A stretch of DNA of 64,000 nucleotides from Trema orientale (Eukaryota > Streptophyta > Magnoliopsida > Rosales > Cannabaceae): assembly GCA_002914845.1 (NCBI GenBank), contig JXTC01000021.1, positions 173,395-237,394 of the forward strand. The letters are read 5' to 3'. Below, piece by piece: positions 24,741-35,890 of this stretch (position 1 is its first letter; every line of letters begins with the position of its first letter). The notes beneath the pieces were generated by a model. The model was given only the letters and a program-made list of their open reading frames with translations. It was not told the origin of the DNA and made no database searches. Both the position numbers and the translations under genes were made by a program.

Positions 24741-24844
24741 TGAACTCATGCCCCTCCATAGTTTATGGCGGGATAAACGGAATGGGCGAATCAAACGGCA
24801 AGAATTTGAACTCATGCCCCTCCATAGTTTATGGCGGGATAAAC
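24713..24844. repeat. 66-bp tandem duplication at a MITE end
   Basis: Units 24713-24778 and 24779-24844 both begin 'ggaatgggcgaa' and differ by about one base. The unit spans the last bases of MITE copy 2 plus about 50 bp of flank, so the duplication happened after insertion. Confidence 0.9.
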
Positions 24845-25450
24845 TCTTATTACCTCCAAATTAAGCACGCGATTATACTTGTACATGATTTTTGATTAGC
24901 TGAAAAATAGTGATAACGTATGATCATTGTTGGTTTTGAATTTATGACCCTTCATAAACTATTAGGAAGAAATGTAGTTATCACGAAGTTATGTTTGGTT
25001 GTATGGGATCGCATGTAAACATAATACATGACTTTTGGTTACTTAGAAAATATAGTGGTGACGAATGACAATGATGATCATCATTCATTTTTTAACTTAG
25101 GACCCTCCATAATTCATATCATAAGAATTTTGTGTGACACTTCTGATTAATTGAAAAAATGTTGGTGAACTGGTGATGAATGATGATGATGATCATCTTG
25201 GACAATTGATCGAGTTAATTTGTCATGGGCCCTACCAATCATCCCATAGTAGTGGGCCTAGAAGGCTATTTGGTTAACGGACTGGGACCCAAATACTATG
25301 TATGGCCCATCTTATACGGACAGAAAGGATTGGGCTTGACTAGCAGACCAACCCAATTTTCGTGGCTTTGGATAATATTGCGTGGATACGACGTTGCCAA
25401 ATATGATCTGATCCAAGTTTCCACAACTGTCGAATTCTTTTTTCAGGCCA

Positions 25451-27601
25451 ATGGCTGCTGCAACTCTCTCGTTCTCTCTCTCATTAGATCCACAGCACCA
25501 GCTTCATCACCATTTCAAGCCTCAGCAGATGCTTCCATTCAACTCTCCGACTCCACTCCTCAAATACCCACTTCCCGTTTTTCCCAAATCCGACCGTTAC
25601 ATCTTCAAATCTTCGTCTTCGTCTTCTTCATCTTCTTCGTCTTCTTCGTCTTCTTCTCCTTCAACGACAACAACAGCACCAGAACCAGAAGCAGAACCAG
25701 TACCGGCCTCGTCTTATCTCGTAGACCCACTTAGAACAGGTCGGTTTTTGAGCAACGAAGAGCTCGAGAAGCTCAAATTCCTTGAAGGGTTCTCATATTC
25801 GCAGGAATTGGAATCTGGGTTTTTGTGGGTTCGGGTTATGAAGGCGGAGGAGATGGATGTGAACGTTGCTTTGCTCGCTGAGTCGTTTGCCGAGTCCATG
25901 GTTTTGCCTTCTGCTTATAACTCTCTGCTCAAGTTCTTGGTTAAGCAGTACTTGATGGAAAGAAGGGCTCTAATGCCGCACGCTGTAACACTTGTTGGGT
26001 TTTTTAGAGAGAGAAAGGAGGAGAGTTCCGAAGAAGATGATGAAGAAGAAGAGACAGAGCAATTGGCGGGAACCGTAGAAGTTAGTTTCGACAAAAGGGG
26101 TGCTAATGCCTCTCCTCCTACGCCGACTCCTCCCAAGAATTCGCCTTACATATGTAACATGACTGTACAACAGCGGCTCCGGAGGTTAGTTTCGCCTTTT
26201 TCGAACTTTTAGAATCGTTTTTTTTCTCTTCCAAATACTTGTTCTTTCGAATATTATTACTTGGATGTTTGGTGAAGACAATTTTACTTATTGGACTTCT
26301 CAATTCAAAGAGAATGCTGGATTTTCTGCTCTTTAAGTGTTAACTTGAATTGGACGGTTCGGTTGCTTATGTTTTACATTTTAGCTCTCCCTAGGAATGG
26401 CAATGGGGCGGATCGGGGACGGTTTTTTAATTACTATTCCTATCCCCGAAAGCCAATCACAATATCATATCCACCCCATTAACCATTCTTTTGATGCGGG
26501 GACGGTACGGATATTAACCAATGAATAACGGGGAAAACCGCAGTTACCCATTATCTATTGATAATATTAAAATATTAAAAAATTAAGATGAAAATACTAA
26601 ATTCTTTTCATAATCAACAAAATATTAAACACAACAATATACTAATAATTTTTAAACTCTAAAATTTAAATATATAAGTACATATAACTCTCCAAAATCA
26701 TTATTTTATCAAAGATATAATAATATTGATAGTGTAAAATTAAATAGATATTTATATGTATAATAATTTTTCTATGTAAATATATATATCGGGGCGGGTA
26801 CGGTGCGGATTATACAAATACCGTCTCCGCACCATACCCGCATATTAACGGTACGGTTATTCTCCGCCCCGGTTATTTTCCCCGCTTGAGCGGTTTTTCC
26901 CCTCCCCATTCGGATCGGATAACCACGGATACCCGTAACCATGGGTTATATTGCCATCCCTACACTGCAACATCAAAAAACAGACGTTCAGTAGAAGATT
27001 TTAGTTAATCAAATGAAACTGGAAAGTGGAGATTTAAATGATATTGACATTAAACAAATCAATCTATGGACCATAGTAGTGCTTAGGTCCTTATTGCCAA
27101 ATGTTAAAGAAGACAGTAGTTTTACAATGCTGTCAATCTTAGGCATGTACTACTTGTGCCGGAATAGACTACTTATTTCTTTTTGTTAGTCAAAGTGTTC
27201 TCATCTTGACGGTGTAATCGAGCTGAAGAAATTCTTAATGCTCTTTGTAGTCATATCATTAGTGTCTTGAAATGTGGTCTTCACGTAACGTCTCTTTACA
27301 ATGTCTTGATGGAGTTTAGATTTTTACTCTACTTTTTGGAACTCCTAGGAGAGGAATTGGGTGGCATCTTCTGAAGGCATCTGAAGAACTAATTTCTCAG
27401 ATGAGTTCCTCTAGGGAGGTGTACTTGCACTGCAGAATGATTGATGAAGCCCCTTTTAACATGTATATAAAAGCAGGTTACTATGTCTTGAAGACGGATA
27501 GCATTTTGATTTTATTGATGTTGCAGAGACGTAAGCACTTGATGTGCAAAAAGCTTCCGGTTAAAAGTAGCCCCGTAGAATCCGATGAGGAACTGACATG
27601 A
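25451..27601 (+). CDS. Plastid-type GNAT acetyltransferase (intact copy)
   Basis: GCN5-related N-acetyltransferase of the plant plastid GNAT group (Lys and N-terminal protein acetylation using acetyl-CoA); it resembles Arabidopsis At1g24040. Exons 25451-26184 and 27349-27601, joined at a phase-2 GT-AG intron, give 328 aa. Residues 1-85 are Ser/Pro-rich without acidic residues at the start, like a chloroplast transit peptide, and include a poly-Ser run from a TCT/TCG microsatellite (about 25615-25655). The acetyl-CoA-binding RxxGxG motif reads RRRGIGW and straddles the exon junction near residue 245. An acidic loop EEDDEEEETE precedes the strand EQLAGTVEVSF. The C-terminal half is YLHCRMIDEAPFNMY...GYYVLKTD. 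The 1.16-kb intron is mostly a transposon at 26392-26962. Two decayed copies follow at 30162 and 32463. Confidence 0.88.
26392..26962. mobile_element. Non-autonomous DNA transposon in GNAT intron
   Basis: About 571-bp element. The left end TAGGAATGGCAATGGGGCGG and right-end complement TAGGGATGGCAATATAACCC form short inverted repeats like those of the hAT-like element at 17326. GC-rich ends (ggggacgg, ccgccccgg) enclose an AT-rich core. No convincing 8-bp target duplication was seen (GCTCTCCC versus CACTGCAA), so the superfamily is inferred from the ends only. No coding capacity. Confidence 0.7.
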
Positions 27602-29091
27602 TGTTAGCATGTTTCCCTGAGGTACATTAAGCTACTCACACCAGTGATTTGTTTACTGAAGAATCCATATTCCTTTGTCACTGTCTCTTGTTTAGGCCTG
27701 TAGATAAACAATCTTACTGCATTCCAGTTCTAAATAAGTTTTACTCCAACACTTCTTTCCAGTTGATAAACCAAATGTCTTCCTCTGACATATTCATGTA
27801 AGTTGCACCTATGCATTATTGTGTTTCAAATTTATCCCAAAGTACATTGTTTGTTAGTTTCATCTTATACAATTTTTATTTTCTGGGTCCAGGATGTAGT
27901 CCAATGAGATTTTGACAAATACGCTGAGTTGGTTTCCAGAGCGGGAGGTCAAACTGGCATCCATTAATTGTTACTTGTATCTATTATAATGGTGGGGAAC
28001 TGCTCTGTTGCAGGTATTCTCCTCACGCATATTATTCCTCATATATAACATTTACCACTAATACTGCAGTTCACAGATTCACTGCTTGTATCATATTTCC
28101 CACTCCAGTTTTGATAAACCTATTTCCCACGGTTCCAGCAATATACAGTTTCTCACGGTTTTGCCTGTAAATGTTTGCCTTGAATTTTTTAATGTAAAGT
28201 AACATATTCCCATGGTTCCAGCAATATACAGTTTCTCTTCTGAATTGGATTCATGATTAACTTATTTTACTTGTTACCTTACACTATCATTGATGGTTGA
28301 ATCCTGTTATGGAATGTGAAAGAATTGGAACTTCATAATCTGCAAGTATATCTCTGGTTCATGAGTTTATGAACTGAAACGAGAAAGGAAGCTACACATA
28401 TTATTTAAACCTCAATAAATGGGAAAAAACATTGAACTACTTTTCAGTAATATTTACTATTTGGCATATTATCCATTGTTCTAGTCCAATTAACCTGATG
28501 TGTATGTGCGTTTCAATTTTTTGAGTTTGAACATATGATATTCACAGGCACTGAAACTATGTGGAATATTAATCATTTCCGCACTTTTTGGATTTTCAAA
28601 CTCAGTTCAGGAATACCTGTAGTATCATAGCTCTGTTTAGTGACAAATTCTAAGAGTATATCTAACATGTAGAAATGGTTGTTACTTAGTCAAACAATCC
28701 AGAACTAAATAGTTGCTTGAACAAAGCGTTACATGCCATGAAATCATCCGATTTTATCTGTTAATTCTCATCCATTTCTGATTTTCTAGGTTCTTTTGAT
28801 GTATTCAGAAAAACGACCTTAAATTTGATCTTGCATTGCCTGCTATATCTAATTACAATAACTCAAATGTTTTAGAAGCTCACCAAATTCTCAGTCATAA
28901 TCTTAAAATACTTGACACACTTACAACAAGAAATTATTATCACTGGAATGGTGGAGCTTATTATTATGATATGAACAATTTAACCCGGAAGTTAAAATAA
29001 AATTACATGCTTATTGGAGCTGTCTAAAGGTAACTTTACCCCTTCCAAGCCTTTTGACTTTGTATAGATTATCAGCTTGAGTTATTTTACA
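27602..29091. other. Flank belonging to the duplicated GNAT-kinase segment
   Basis: No gene. Parts recur downstream. 'ttttattttctgggtccagg' (27876-27895) is repeated near 31499-31518. The stretch about 28540-29090, including 'tttaacccggaagttaaaa', is repeated at about 35390-35960. This is the evidence that GNAT and the end of the kinase gene were duplicated together as DNA. Confidence 0.7.
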
Positions 29092-29472
29092 CATTCTTCC
29101 ATGGAGGGTCTCTTACTGCTCTTAGTTAGAACACATCGTGACGCTAGGTTTGCGAACATGCTATAGACTCCGGGTGTATGAACTTCGACTCAGCTCTGGA
29201 TCTATTACCTTCCTTAGCTTCTTCCTGTCATTCAATATGTGCCTTACCTGAAATTCATTGAAACTTTTGTAAACTTATTGGAACTTTGATAACCCAAATC
29301 CACGGAGAAAAATAAAGATACTTTTCTTTTTCCTTACCTTTTAGTACAAAGATTTTGGTTGTTTGGTCCCTGATTCAGATCCAGGGCTTCACGACCGGTC
29401 AGTAATTCCGGAAGAACCACGCCAAATGCATAAACGTCACTTTGTAGAGTGAGCTTTCCTGTCTGTCAACTA
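29092..29472 (-). pseudogene. PBL28 3' fragment (kinase exons 6-7 copy)
   Basis: Copy of the last two exons and the intervening intron of the kinase gene at 35891-38015, on the same strand. The part matching exon 7 (about 29092-29251) and the part matching exon 6 (about 29342-29464) are close to the intact gene, and the intron is kept but without the MITE found in the intact gene. Several base changes and small gaps break the frame (for example the end of 'gcgaacatg' lacks a base compared with 'gcaaacatggc'). Kinase exons 1-5 are absent. It follows GNAT copy 1 exactly as the intact kinase follows GNAT copy 3, so it is the breakpoint end of a tandem segmental duplication. Confidence 0.85.
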
Positions 29473-29660
29473 AGCAACAAATCATTTCACTGTCTTGGTT
29501 TTTTGAAATAGTAAGATGTACGAGTGAATCTTTACAACTACATTATGTTTACTCCTAATACAGTCCACCAATTCACAGGCGCTCAGGGAATATGCGAACT
29601 CTTATGGTTAATAATTATCGATGTTACTGATTTACGTAAAGTTTGTCCTTCCTATGAAGT

Positions 29661-29880
29661 TATACTATGACAACGAGGCAGCTATCACATAGCCCACAAC
29701 CGAGTTCGGCATGACCGAAAAAAGCATGTGGAGATTGATAGACAATTCATCAAGGAGAGACTGGAATCAGGTCTCATATGCACACCCTATGTACAGTCGG
29801 AACATCGACTAGCAGATATTCTCACTAAAGGCTTGCAAGGAAGAACGTTCAATCAGATTACATACAGGCTTGGAATGTAA
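29661..29880 (+). mobile_element. Ty1-copia RNase H end, degenerate
   Basis: Encodes the C-terminal end of a copia polyprotein: after a frameshift near 29687 the frame reads NRVRHDRKKHVEID, then VQSEHRLADILTKGLQ, ending YRLGM with a stop at 29880. Phrases such as RHDRTKHIEID and ADILTK are typical of copia RNase H. The upstream YYDNEAA is in another frame, so it is dead. No integrase or main reverse transcriptase is present; the element is 5'-truncated and only its 3' end with an LTR remains. Confidence 0.85.
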
Positions 29881-29883
29881 AAT

Positions 29884-30155
29884 GTTTTGGGATATCACGT
29901 GAATATTGGTTTATTGTAGATTTTGTGATATTTTGTAATTAATGTGAATTATGAGTAGATTATGCAGTAGGTTTAATTTTTCCTGATTTGCTGCACTTAA
30001 TGGGATAGGTTCGGATCAGATTTTATTTTGCCTTAATTAGGATATGATTTGTTTCTAGTTTTAGCTGCTGATTTCCTGTATTTATAGAGGACGTATTGGC
30101 CTCTTGTAAAGCAAAAATAAAAGAAGAGAATATTCCACTGTCGAATACTTTTCTC
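29884..30155 (+). mobile_element. Copia 3' LTR abutting GNAT copy 2
   Basis: Directly follows the copia stop codon. It probably starts TGTTTTGGGATATCACGTG at 29884 and ends in CA within 'tttctcactcca', just before the GNAT copy 2 ATG at 30162; the exact right end is uncertain. It carries a TATA-like TATTTATA at 30079-30086 and an AAAATAAA polyadenylation-like site at about 30114. A promoter here would begin transcription some 50 bp before that ATG. Confidence 0.7.
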
Positions 30156-30161
30156 ACTCCA

Positions 30162-31277
30162 ATGGCCGCTGCAACTCCTTCGCTCTCTGATCCACACGAC
30201 CAGCTTCACCACTTCAACTCTTCCACTTCACTCCTCAAACACCCACTTCCTTCAGAACCAGAATCAGAACCGGTACCAGTACCAGTACCAGCCTCGTCTT
30301 ACCTCTTATTCCTACAGAGAACAGGTCGGCTTTTGAGCAACGAAGAGCTCGAGAGGCTCAAATTCCTTGAAGGGTTCTCATATTCTTAGGAATTGGAATC
30401 TGGGCTTTAGCGGGTTTGGGTTATGAAGCCAGAGGAGATGGATATGATCGTTGCTTTGCTCGCTGAGTCCCTCGACAACTCCATTGTTTGCCCTCTGCTT
30501 TTGTCTCTCTGCCCGTCCAACCGGGCATGATGAAAAGATGGGCTCTAATGCCGCTGGTTGTAACACTTGTTGGGTTTTTTAGAGTGAGAAAGGATGATAC
30601 TTTCGAAGAAGAAGAGCAATTCGCAGGAACCGTGGAAGTTATTTTCGACACGAGGGGTTCTACTAGCTCTCCTGCTACGCCAACTCCTCGCCAGAACTTG
30701 CCTTTTTTATGTAACATGAATGAAATTCCGCAGCTCCAGAGGTTAGTTTGGCTTTTTGAGTTTGTCCTAGTTGAGTTGTATGGGGATTGACAGTTTGGCT
30801 CTCACACCGCCACATAAGAAAATGGATACGATTAGTTAATCAAATTCTGGTAATACTTAGGTCTTTATTGCCGAATGATCAAAGAACTAAAGAATACAGA
30901 CTTAATTCTCAATGCGAGTCAAAATATTCTGCACACTAGCTTCATGAGATATGGTCTTCTCATGACACCTCTTTACAATATCTTCATTGAGTTTGGATTT
31001 TAAACTATTTCTTGTTGGAACTCCCAGGAGAGAATTGGCTGGCATCTTCTGAAGGCATCTGAAGACGTAATTTCTCAGATGAGTTCCTCTGGGGAGGTCT
31101 ACTTGAAGTGCAGAATGATTGATGAAGCTCCCCTCAACATGTATACTAAATCAGGTTACTCCGTTGTGGCGACGGGGTGGCATTTTGAGCTTATTGAGAC
31201 GTAGGCATTTGATGTGCAAAAAGCTTCCAGTTCCAGTTGTAAGGAGCCCCTTAGAATCCAATGAGGAACGCACATGA
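30162..31277 (+). pseudogene. GNAT copy 2, disrupted
   Basis: Second copy of the GNAT gene, with its intron kept in the same place (exon-like 30162-30741 and 31028-31277), so it arose by DNA duplication and not by retroposition. Exon 1 lost most of the poly-Ser region. Lesions include a stop at 30387-30389 within SYSQE, another in the following Gly-Leu-Trp segment, small indels around 30480-30530, and a 1-bp deletion in exon 2 near the RGIG motif ('gagagaattgg' versus 'gagaggaattgg'). The downstream flank also matches copy 1 to about 31615. It lies immediately behind a copia LTR. Confidence 0.88.
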
Positions 31278-32462
31278 TGTACCATGAGGTACATTACGCC
31301 TCCCCCACCAATGATTTCTTTACGAAGGATCCATTTTGCCTTTAGTCAATGTTCCTTGTTAGGCCTGTAAATTACCTATCTTGCTCTATTCCAGTTCCAA
31401 AGTGATAAACCGAAATGTCTTCCTCCAAGATCTTCTAAGTTGCATCCACACATCATTGTGCTTCAGTATGTCTATTTCTTCTTGTGCTGTTATACAAACT
31501 TTATTTTCTGGGTCCAGGTTGTCGTCCAGTGAGATTTTGAAGAATAAGGCTGGCTTGGTTTTCGAAGCTTGAGGTCGAACCGGTGTCCTTTAATGTTTGC
31601 TCGTTTCTATTATAATGGTCTCATGCATATTATTCCTCGTACGTGATATATTTCCAACGAATACAAATTTCAAATTCACATCGTCTGTCGTCTTTCCCAT
31701 TCCAGTTTTGATTGCCTTGAATCCTTTAACGCAATGTAACATTCCTATGGTTCCGATAATACACAGTTTACGCAAATCATCAACTAGTCGAAGTGCATAG
31801 AAAATCACTCGAAATTGTCAGTGAAATTCGTCGAATTGTGTTATGTTCGTTGGGACAGGCAATCCAGAAATTGGCCTAGTTCAATTTTTAATACTTCTTC
31901 CAACATTATACTATCTCGAAATACATTTACAAATTATTTTAACTTTAGGCATGACGTTTAAAATGGTAGAAATTTCTTATTCATAATGAAGACCCAATTA
32001 TGGATAACTTGATAAAACAAGTTTTAATAGGATTATAGATTTAAGTTTTAATACAATTTTTCAACACCGAATTAATATGATATTTTCGATAGGGAGATGA
32101 AAAGGAGGTAGAGGTGTAGTTAAAAACTTTATTTGATAAAATTTTTCTTTTAACTGGTAGGTACGTGCGTGATTGCTTGTTGTTTATAATAGAGTAATTC
32201 TACCATAGGGCATCATAGTCACCCAACATTACTTGTGCACGTGTCTAATATAATATCATCACCTAATTTCGCACCACTTTACAGGATATGTGATGCATGG
32301 TATTTGAAGCAACTTTGTCGTCTTCTATTGAACTTAATGATCGAGTGTTGTTTTCCTTTTATTGTTAAAAGCTTTGTCGTTTTGGTTAAAGCCCAAATTC
32401 AAAACAGGGTCGTTTTAATATTATAAGCTTTGTCGTTTCGATTAAAGCCCAAAAAATTCAAC
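31278..32462. other. Flank of GNAT copy 2, no gene
   Basis: 31278 to about 31615 matches the 3' flank of GNAT copy 1. From about 31800 to 32460 there is no recognisable gene. A short direct repeat containing 'aagctttgtcgtttYgRttaaagccc' (about 32370-32410 and 32427-32452) lies just before GNAT copy 3. Confidence 0.6.
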
Positions 32463-32820
32463 AGGTTGCCTCTGCTGACTCCACGGATTTGCCTTGTGCT
32501 TCTTTCTCTCAGCTTGTGTCCTGGGCTTAAGCCGTGCTTGAAGAAAAGATGGCTCTAATGCTGCACGCCGTGCCACTTGTTGTTTTATTTAGAAAGAGAA
32601 AGGAGGATTGTGACAACCCGTAAAAACAAAAGAGCAATTATATATATATATATAATTTATTTATATTATATAAATAATATAATGATAAAAAAAGGACTAA
32701 AAAGCCCTTAATTAACAATATTTATTGGGGTTACTTTAGTAATTGAACAATAGACTTTTAAAAAACTCTAAGACTAATAGTCTGCTCAATTATACGTATA
32801 CTTTGTAGAAAGAAAAAAAA

Positions 32821-32991
32821 AAATAGAGAGTGGAGGCTATGCGTTTAAGAAGAAGAAGATGGTGAAGACAAAAAATAGAGAGAATGGAGGCTATGCATTT
32901 AAGAAGAAGAAGATGAAGAAGAAGATGGTGAAGACAAAAAAAATAGAGAGAGTGGAGGCTATGCACTTAAGAAGAAAAAGATGGTGAAGAC
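32821..32991. repeat. Triplicated purine-rich repeat in the solo LTR
   Basis: Three units of about 53-68 bp, each starting 'aaatagagag' and containing 'tggaggctatgc', 'ttaagaagaa' and 'gatggtgaagac', with slippage in the GAA part. Confidence 0.85.
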
Positions 32992-34142
32992 TATTGTCAT
33001 AGGTTATTGAGACTCACACCTAAGGTAATAAACTCTTAACCAATTAAGTTTTATGTTTTAGTTTGATTTTAGGATTGAGATTGAATATCTAGGGTTAGAG
33101 TTTTGAATTGCTCATAAATTATTTTTAAAATATGAGGAAATATCTGATAGAAGATGAAACTAATTGATATTAGGATTTGAACAAGACAAATTTTGAGTGA
33201 TTTGGTTGGGTAAATTAAATAGAAAGTCATGAATTTTTTAGTTTTGAGCTAAGATGTAAAAACGCAGCAGAGGTTCCAACTAGTTTTTCAGGGAATGTTA
33301 CTGGTCTGATTAGGTCATATTGTTATAATTATATCAAATTATCTTTCTAACTGTATATAATTTGTCAAAAACGGACTTATAAGCAGAGAGTTATAACCAA
33401 TTAAAGTGAGTACTACGAATCTAGAAAAATCTAAAACTTTGGGTACTTTTAGCAAAATGTGGTAGTGGTTTTTAGAACTTTATAGGGCTTACCTATGGAC
33501 TCTATAATCGCATTCTTAGTACTATTATGATCTCTATGACTTGTAGAATAGGTCCCTTAAATTTGGTAATTTTTAGAGAGATGTTAGAATTGTTATGAAT
33601 CGTGAGAAATTGACATTATTGAGAATAGCTATGAAGTTGATGATAGAAAATGCATGGGCATCAAGTAGTCAGTATTTTTAGTGTAATTAGAGTATGATTT
33701 TATTATTCTGATACTTATATATGATTTGTGTAATAACAGGTATTTAAGAGATTATGTTGATTATTTTGGTTAAATAGGCAAAGCGAACAAGGTAAGTTAC
33801 CTTTGATCTTTTCTAGTAAAGCTAAATATTTAATTGTTTTATTATTTCTAATAGAACTATGTTTACAATGTATTTTCTTTAAAATATGATTTCAAGTAAA
33901 AATATGTTTTGATAATAAGACTATTTGTTGAAAGAAATCTGTTTTATTGAAATAACATATTTTTTGTGAAAATAGTATGATTCTATGTTTTATACTAAAT
34001 TATGGATCAAGTATATGAATTATTATTGAATGTGATTACAAGAAAATTATTTTGGAATGATTATAATGTTATAATGAGATGAAAGTGAAATTGTTTATGA
34101 TTCGTTATTGTAAATAAGTGTTTTGAAATTCTCTTTAGTGAT

Positions 34143-34310
34143 TATGCATGTGGACCCAATCCACAGGGGTTATATGTGTACAGTACTGACCTAGCTGCAG
34201 ATTTAAATGTAATAAATTCGTACCCAATTACAGGGGTTATCTGTGGCAGATTCAGATCCGACTACAGGAGTTATTTGTGGCAGATTCGGACCTAGTCACA
34301 GTTATTAAGT
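34143..34310. repeat. Short tandem repeats near the LTR 3' part
   Basis: Three to four imperfect units around 'acaggRgttatNtgtggcagattc' with 'gacc' or 'gatccgac' spacers. Typical internal repetition of plant gypsy LTRs. Confidence 0.7.
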
Positions 34311-35111
34311 GTGGCCATAGTTGCTAAAAACTGGGGAGAAGTATAATTGAAATTATTATTGACTAAAAAGGGATTAAAAAAAAAACAAATTTGAAACTTA
34401 TTACTTCTTTTTGTTAAATTGTTTACAAAAAGACTTGATTTGAATATTTTCAAAGTATTGATTTCTGAAACCAAATTTGTTCTGAAAAATATTTGTTAAT
34501 GATTTTGGTTTACATATGCTTGATCTAGCTAGATAAGGTTACTGGTTACTTACTGGACTTCTAGCTCATCCTTTTATTTTTTCCTCCCAGATTTTAAAGA
34601 TTATCAGTTAACAGGCTCCCAAAGGGAACTTATTTAGTAATAATTGAGGTGCATGGTTCAAAAAGAGAAATTTCTTCATCTTGATTGAGAAAATGTAAAG
34701 ACTCGAAAGGTTGATCATCTTGAATTTATTGGATTATAGTTTCTACTGTATAGTGTTTATTTTGAATATTTGGAGACTTTATAAGAATTGTTAGATTTTA
34801 TATTATACATTGATATTTATTGGAGACTAAATATTCTTAATTATATTGGTTTATAGAAAGATACCTTGCATGCCTATGGGGCTTTGCCTTATGGGTATGT
34901 GGCGCACGTCCTCGGGTATGGGACGTAACAAAGATAGTTTCCAAGAAGAAGAAGAAGAAGAAGAAGAAGAAGAAGAGCAGCAAATTGCAAGAACAGTTGA
35001 AGTTATTTTCTACAAGAAGGGTTTTAGTTCCTCTCCTTCGACACAGACTGGTATAGAGAATTTGCCTTATGCATGTAACATGACTGTGATTCAGCAGCTC
35101 CAGAGCTTAAT

Positions 35112-35890
35112 CTCGCTTTTCCATCTTGTAGTTACTTTATTTGTATGTCTTTTAAGGCGCTCTAAGATGCTTAATACCATAGAAACTGACACCTCAATAT
35201 AGTGTTGAGTACCTTACTATAGCATTATTCATGTCGTTATTGCCAAATGATATAAGAAGTAAAGAATGTAGTTGCAAAATATTGGTCCCATCTATCTCCT
35301 GCTTTAGTATCTGTCACAATTTTGCACATATGATCTCAGTCCAATTAAAAATGAATTGCTTTCTTGCTTAAAGAATCTTAAACATATGAAATCGACAAAG
35401 CACTAGAAGTATATGGAATGTAAGTTATTTTTTCGAGCTCAATTCAGGAGCACCATTAACTTCGTAGCTTGTTTAGTGAAGTACACGTTCAACTGCGTGC
35501 ATATAACAAGTAGAATGGTTTACTTAGTTAAAGATCACATAACAAAATGGTGTAGTTAAAGATTACATAACAAAATGGTGTATTAGAACAGAACATGAAG
35601 CGCCAGGAAATGATCCCATTTTGTCTTAAGATCCTCTTCTATTTTTGGTTATATTTCTACAATTTTTTTTTAATTATGTATATAAGAAAGCCACCTTAAG
35701 CTTGATCTGACTTATATTGCTAGTTGTGTCTGATTACAACCACTCAAATGCTTTATCAATGACCCTCCCCGAATTCTCAGTCACAGTCTTAAAAGTATTT
35801 AACAGAAGCTTTCAACGGGAAATAAAATGATGAAGCATATTATTATGATATAGACAGTTTAACCCGGAAGTTAAAACAATTGTATGCTTA
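35112..35890. other. GNAT copy 3 flank and kinase 3' flank
   Basis: No gene. Resembles 28540-29090 in patches ('tttaacccggaagttaaaa', 'ttctcagtcacagtcttaaa') and contains a 27-bp-scale direct repeat 'tagttaaagatYacataacaaaatggtgta' near 35525-35583. Confidence 0.65.

Larger units (their letters stand above)
22901..25450. other. Intergenic between TBL and GNAT genes
   Basis: Contains the TBL 3' flank, a short (AT)n at about 23420-23438, MITE copy 2 (24342-24740) and a 66-bp tandem duplication. The rest (23500-24330 and 24850-25440) shows no gene or named element. Confidence 0.6.
32609..34930 (+). mobile_element. 2.3-kb solo LTR inside GNAT copy 3
   Basis: Begins TGTGACAACCCGTAAAAAC and ends GGGACGTAACA, that is TG...CA termini with a gypsy-type LTR start. 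It is flanked by 5-bp repeats AGGAT (32604-32608) and AAGAT (34931-34935), one mismatch, and removing it restores continuous GNAT sequence. No primer-binding site, gag/pol or second LTR was found, so it is best read as a solo LTR (2,322 bp, long). Inside are tandem repeats at 32821-32991 and 34143-34310. Confidence 0.82.
32463..35111 (+). pseudogene. GNAT copy 3, truncated and split by a solo LTR
   Basis: Third GNAT copy. The first part, 32463-32608, matches the middle of exon 1 (lacking the transit peptide) up to 'agaaagagaaaggaggat'. The reading then resumes at 34931 after a 2.3-kb insertion and continues to about 35111 with a (GAA)n acidic run, then EQQIARTVEVIF and LPYACNMTVIQQLQS. The splice donor is lost (cttaat in place of gttagt) and exon 2 is missing. 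Its 3' flank leads into the intact kinase gene, as in the ancestral arrangement. Clearly non-functional. Confidence 0.85.
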
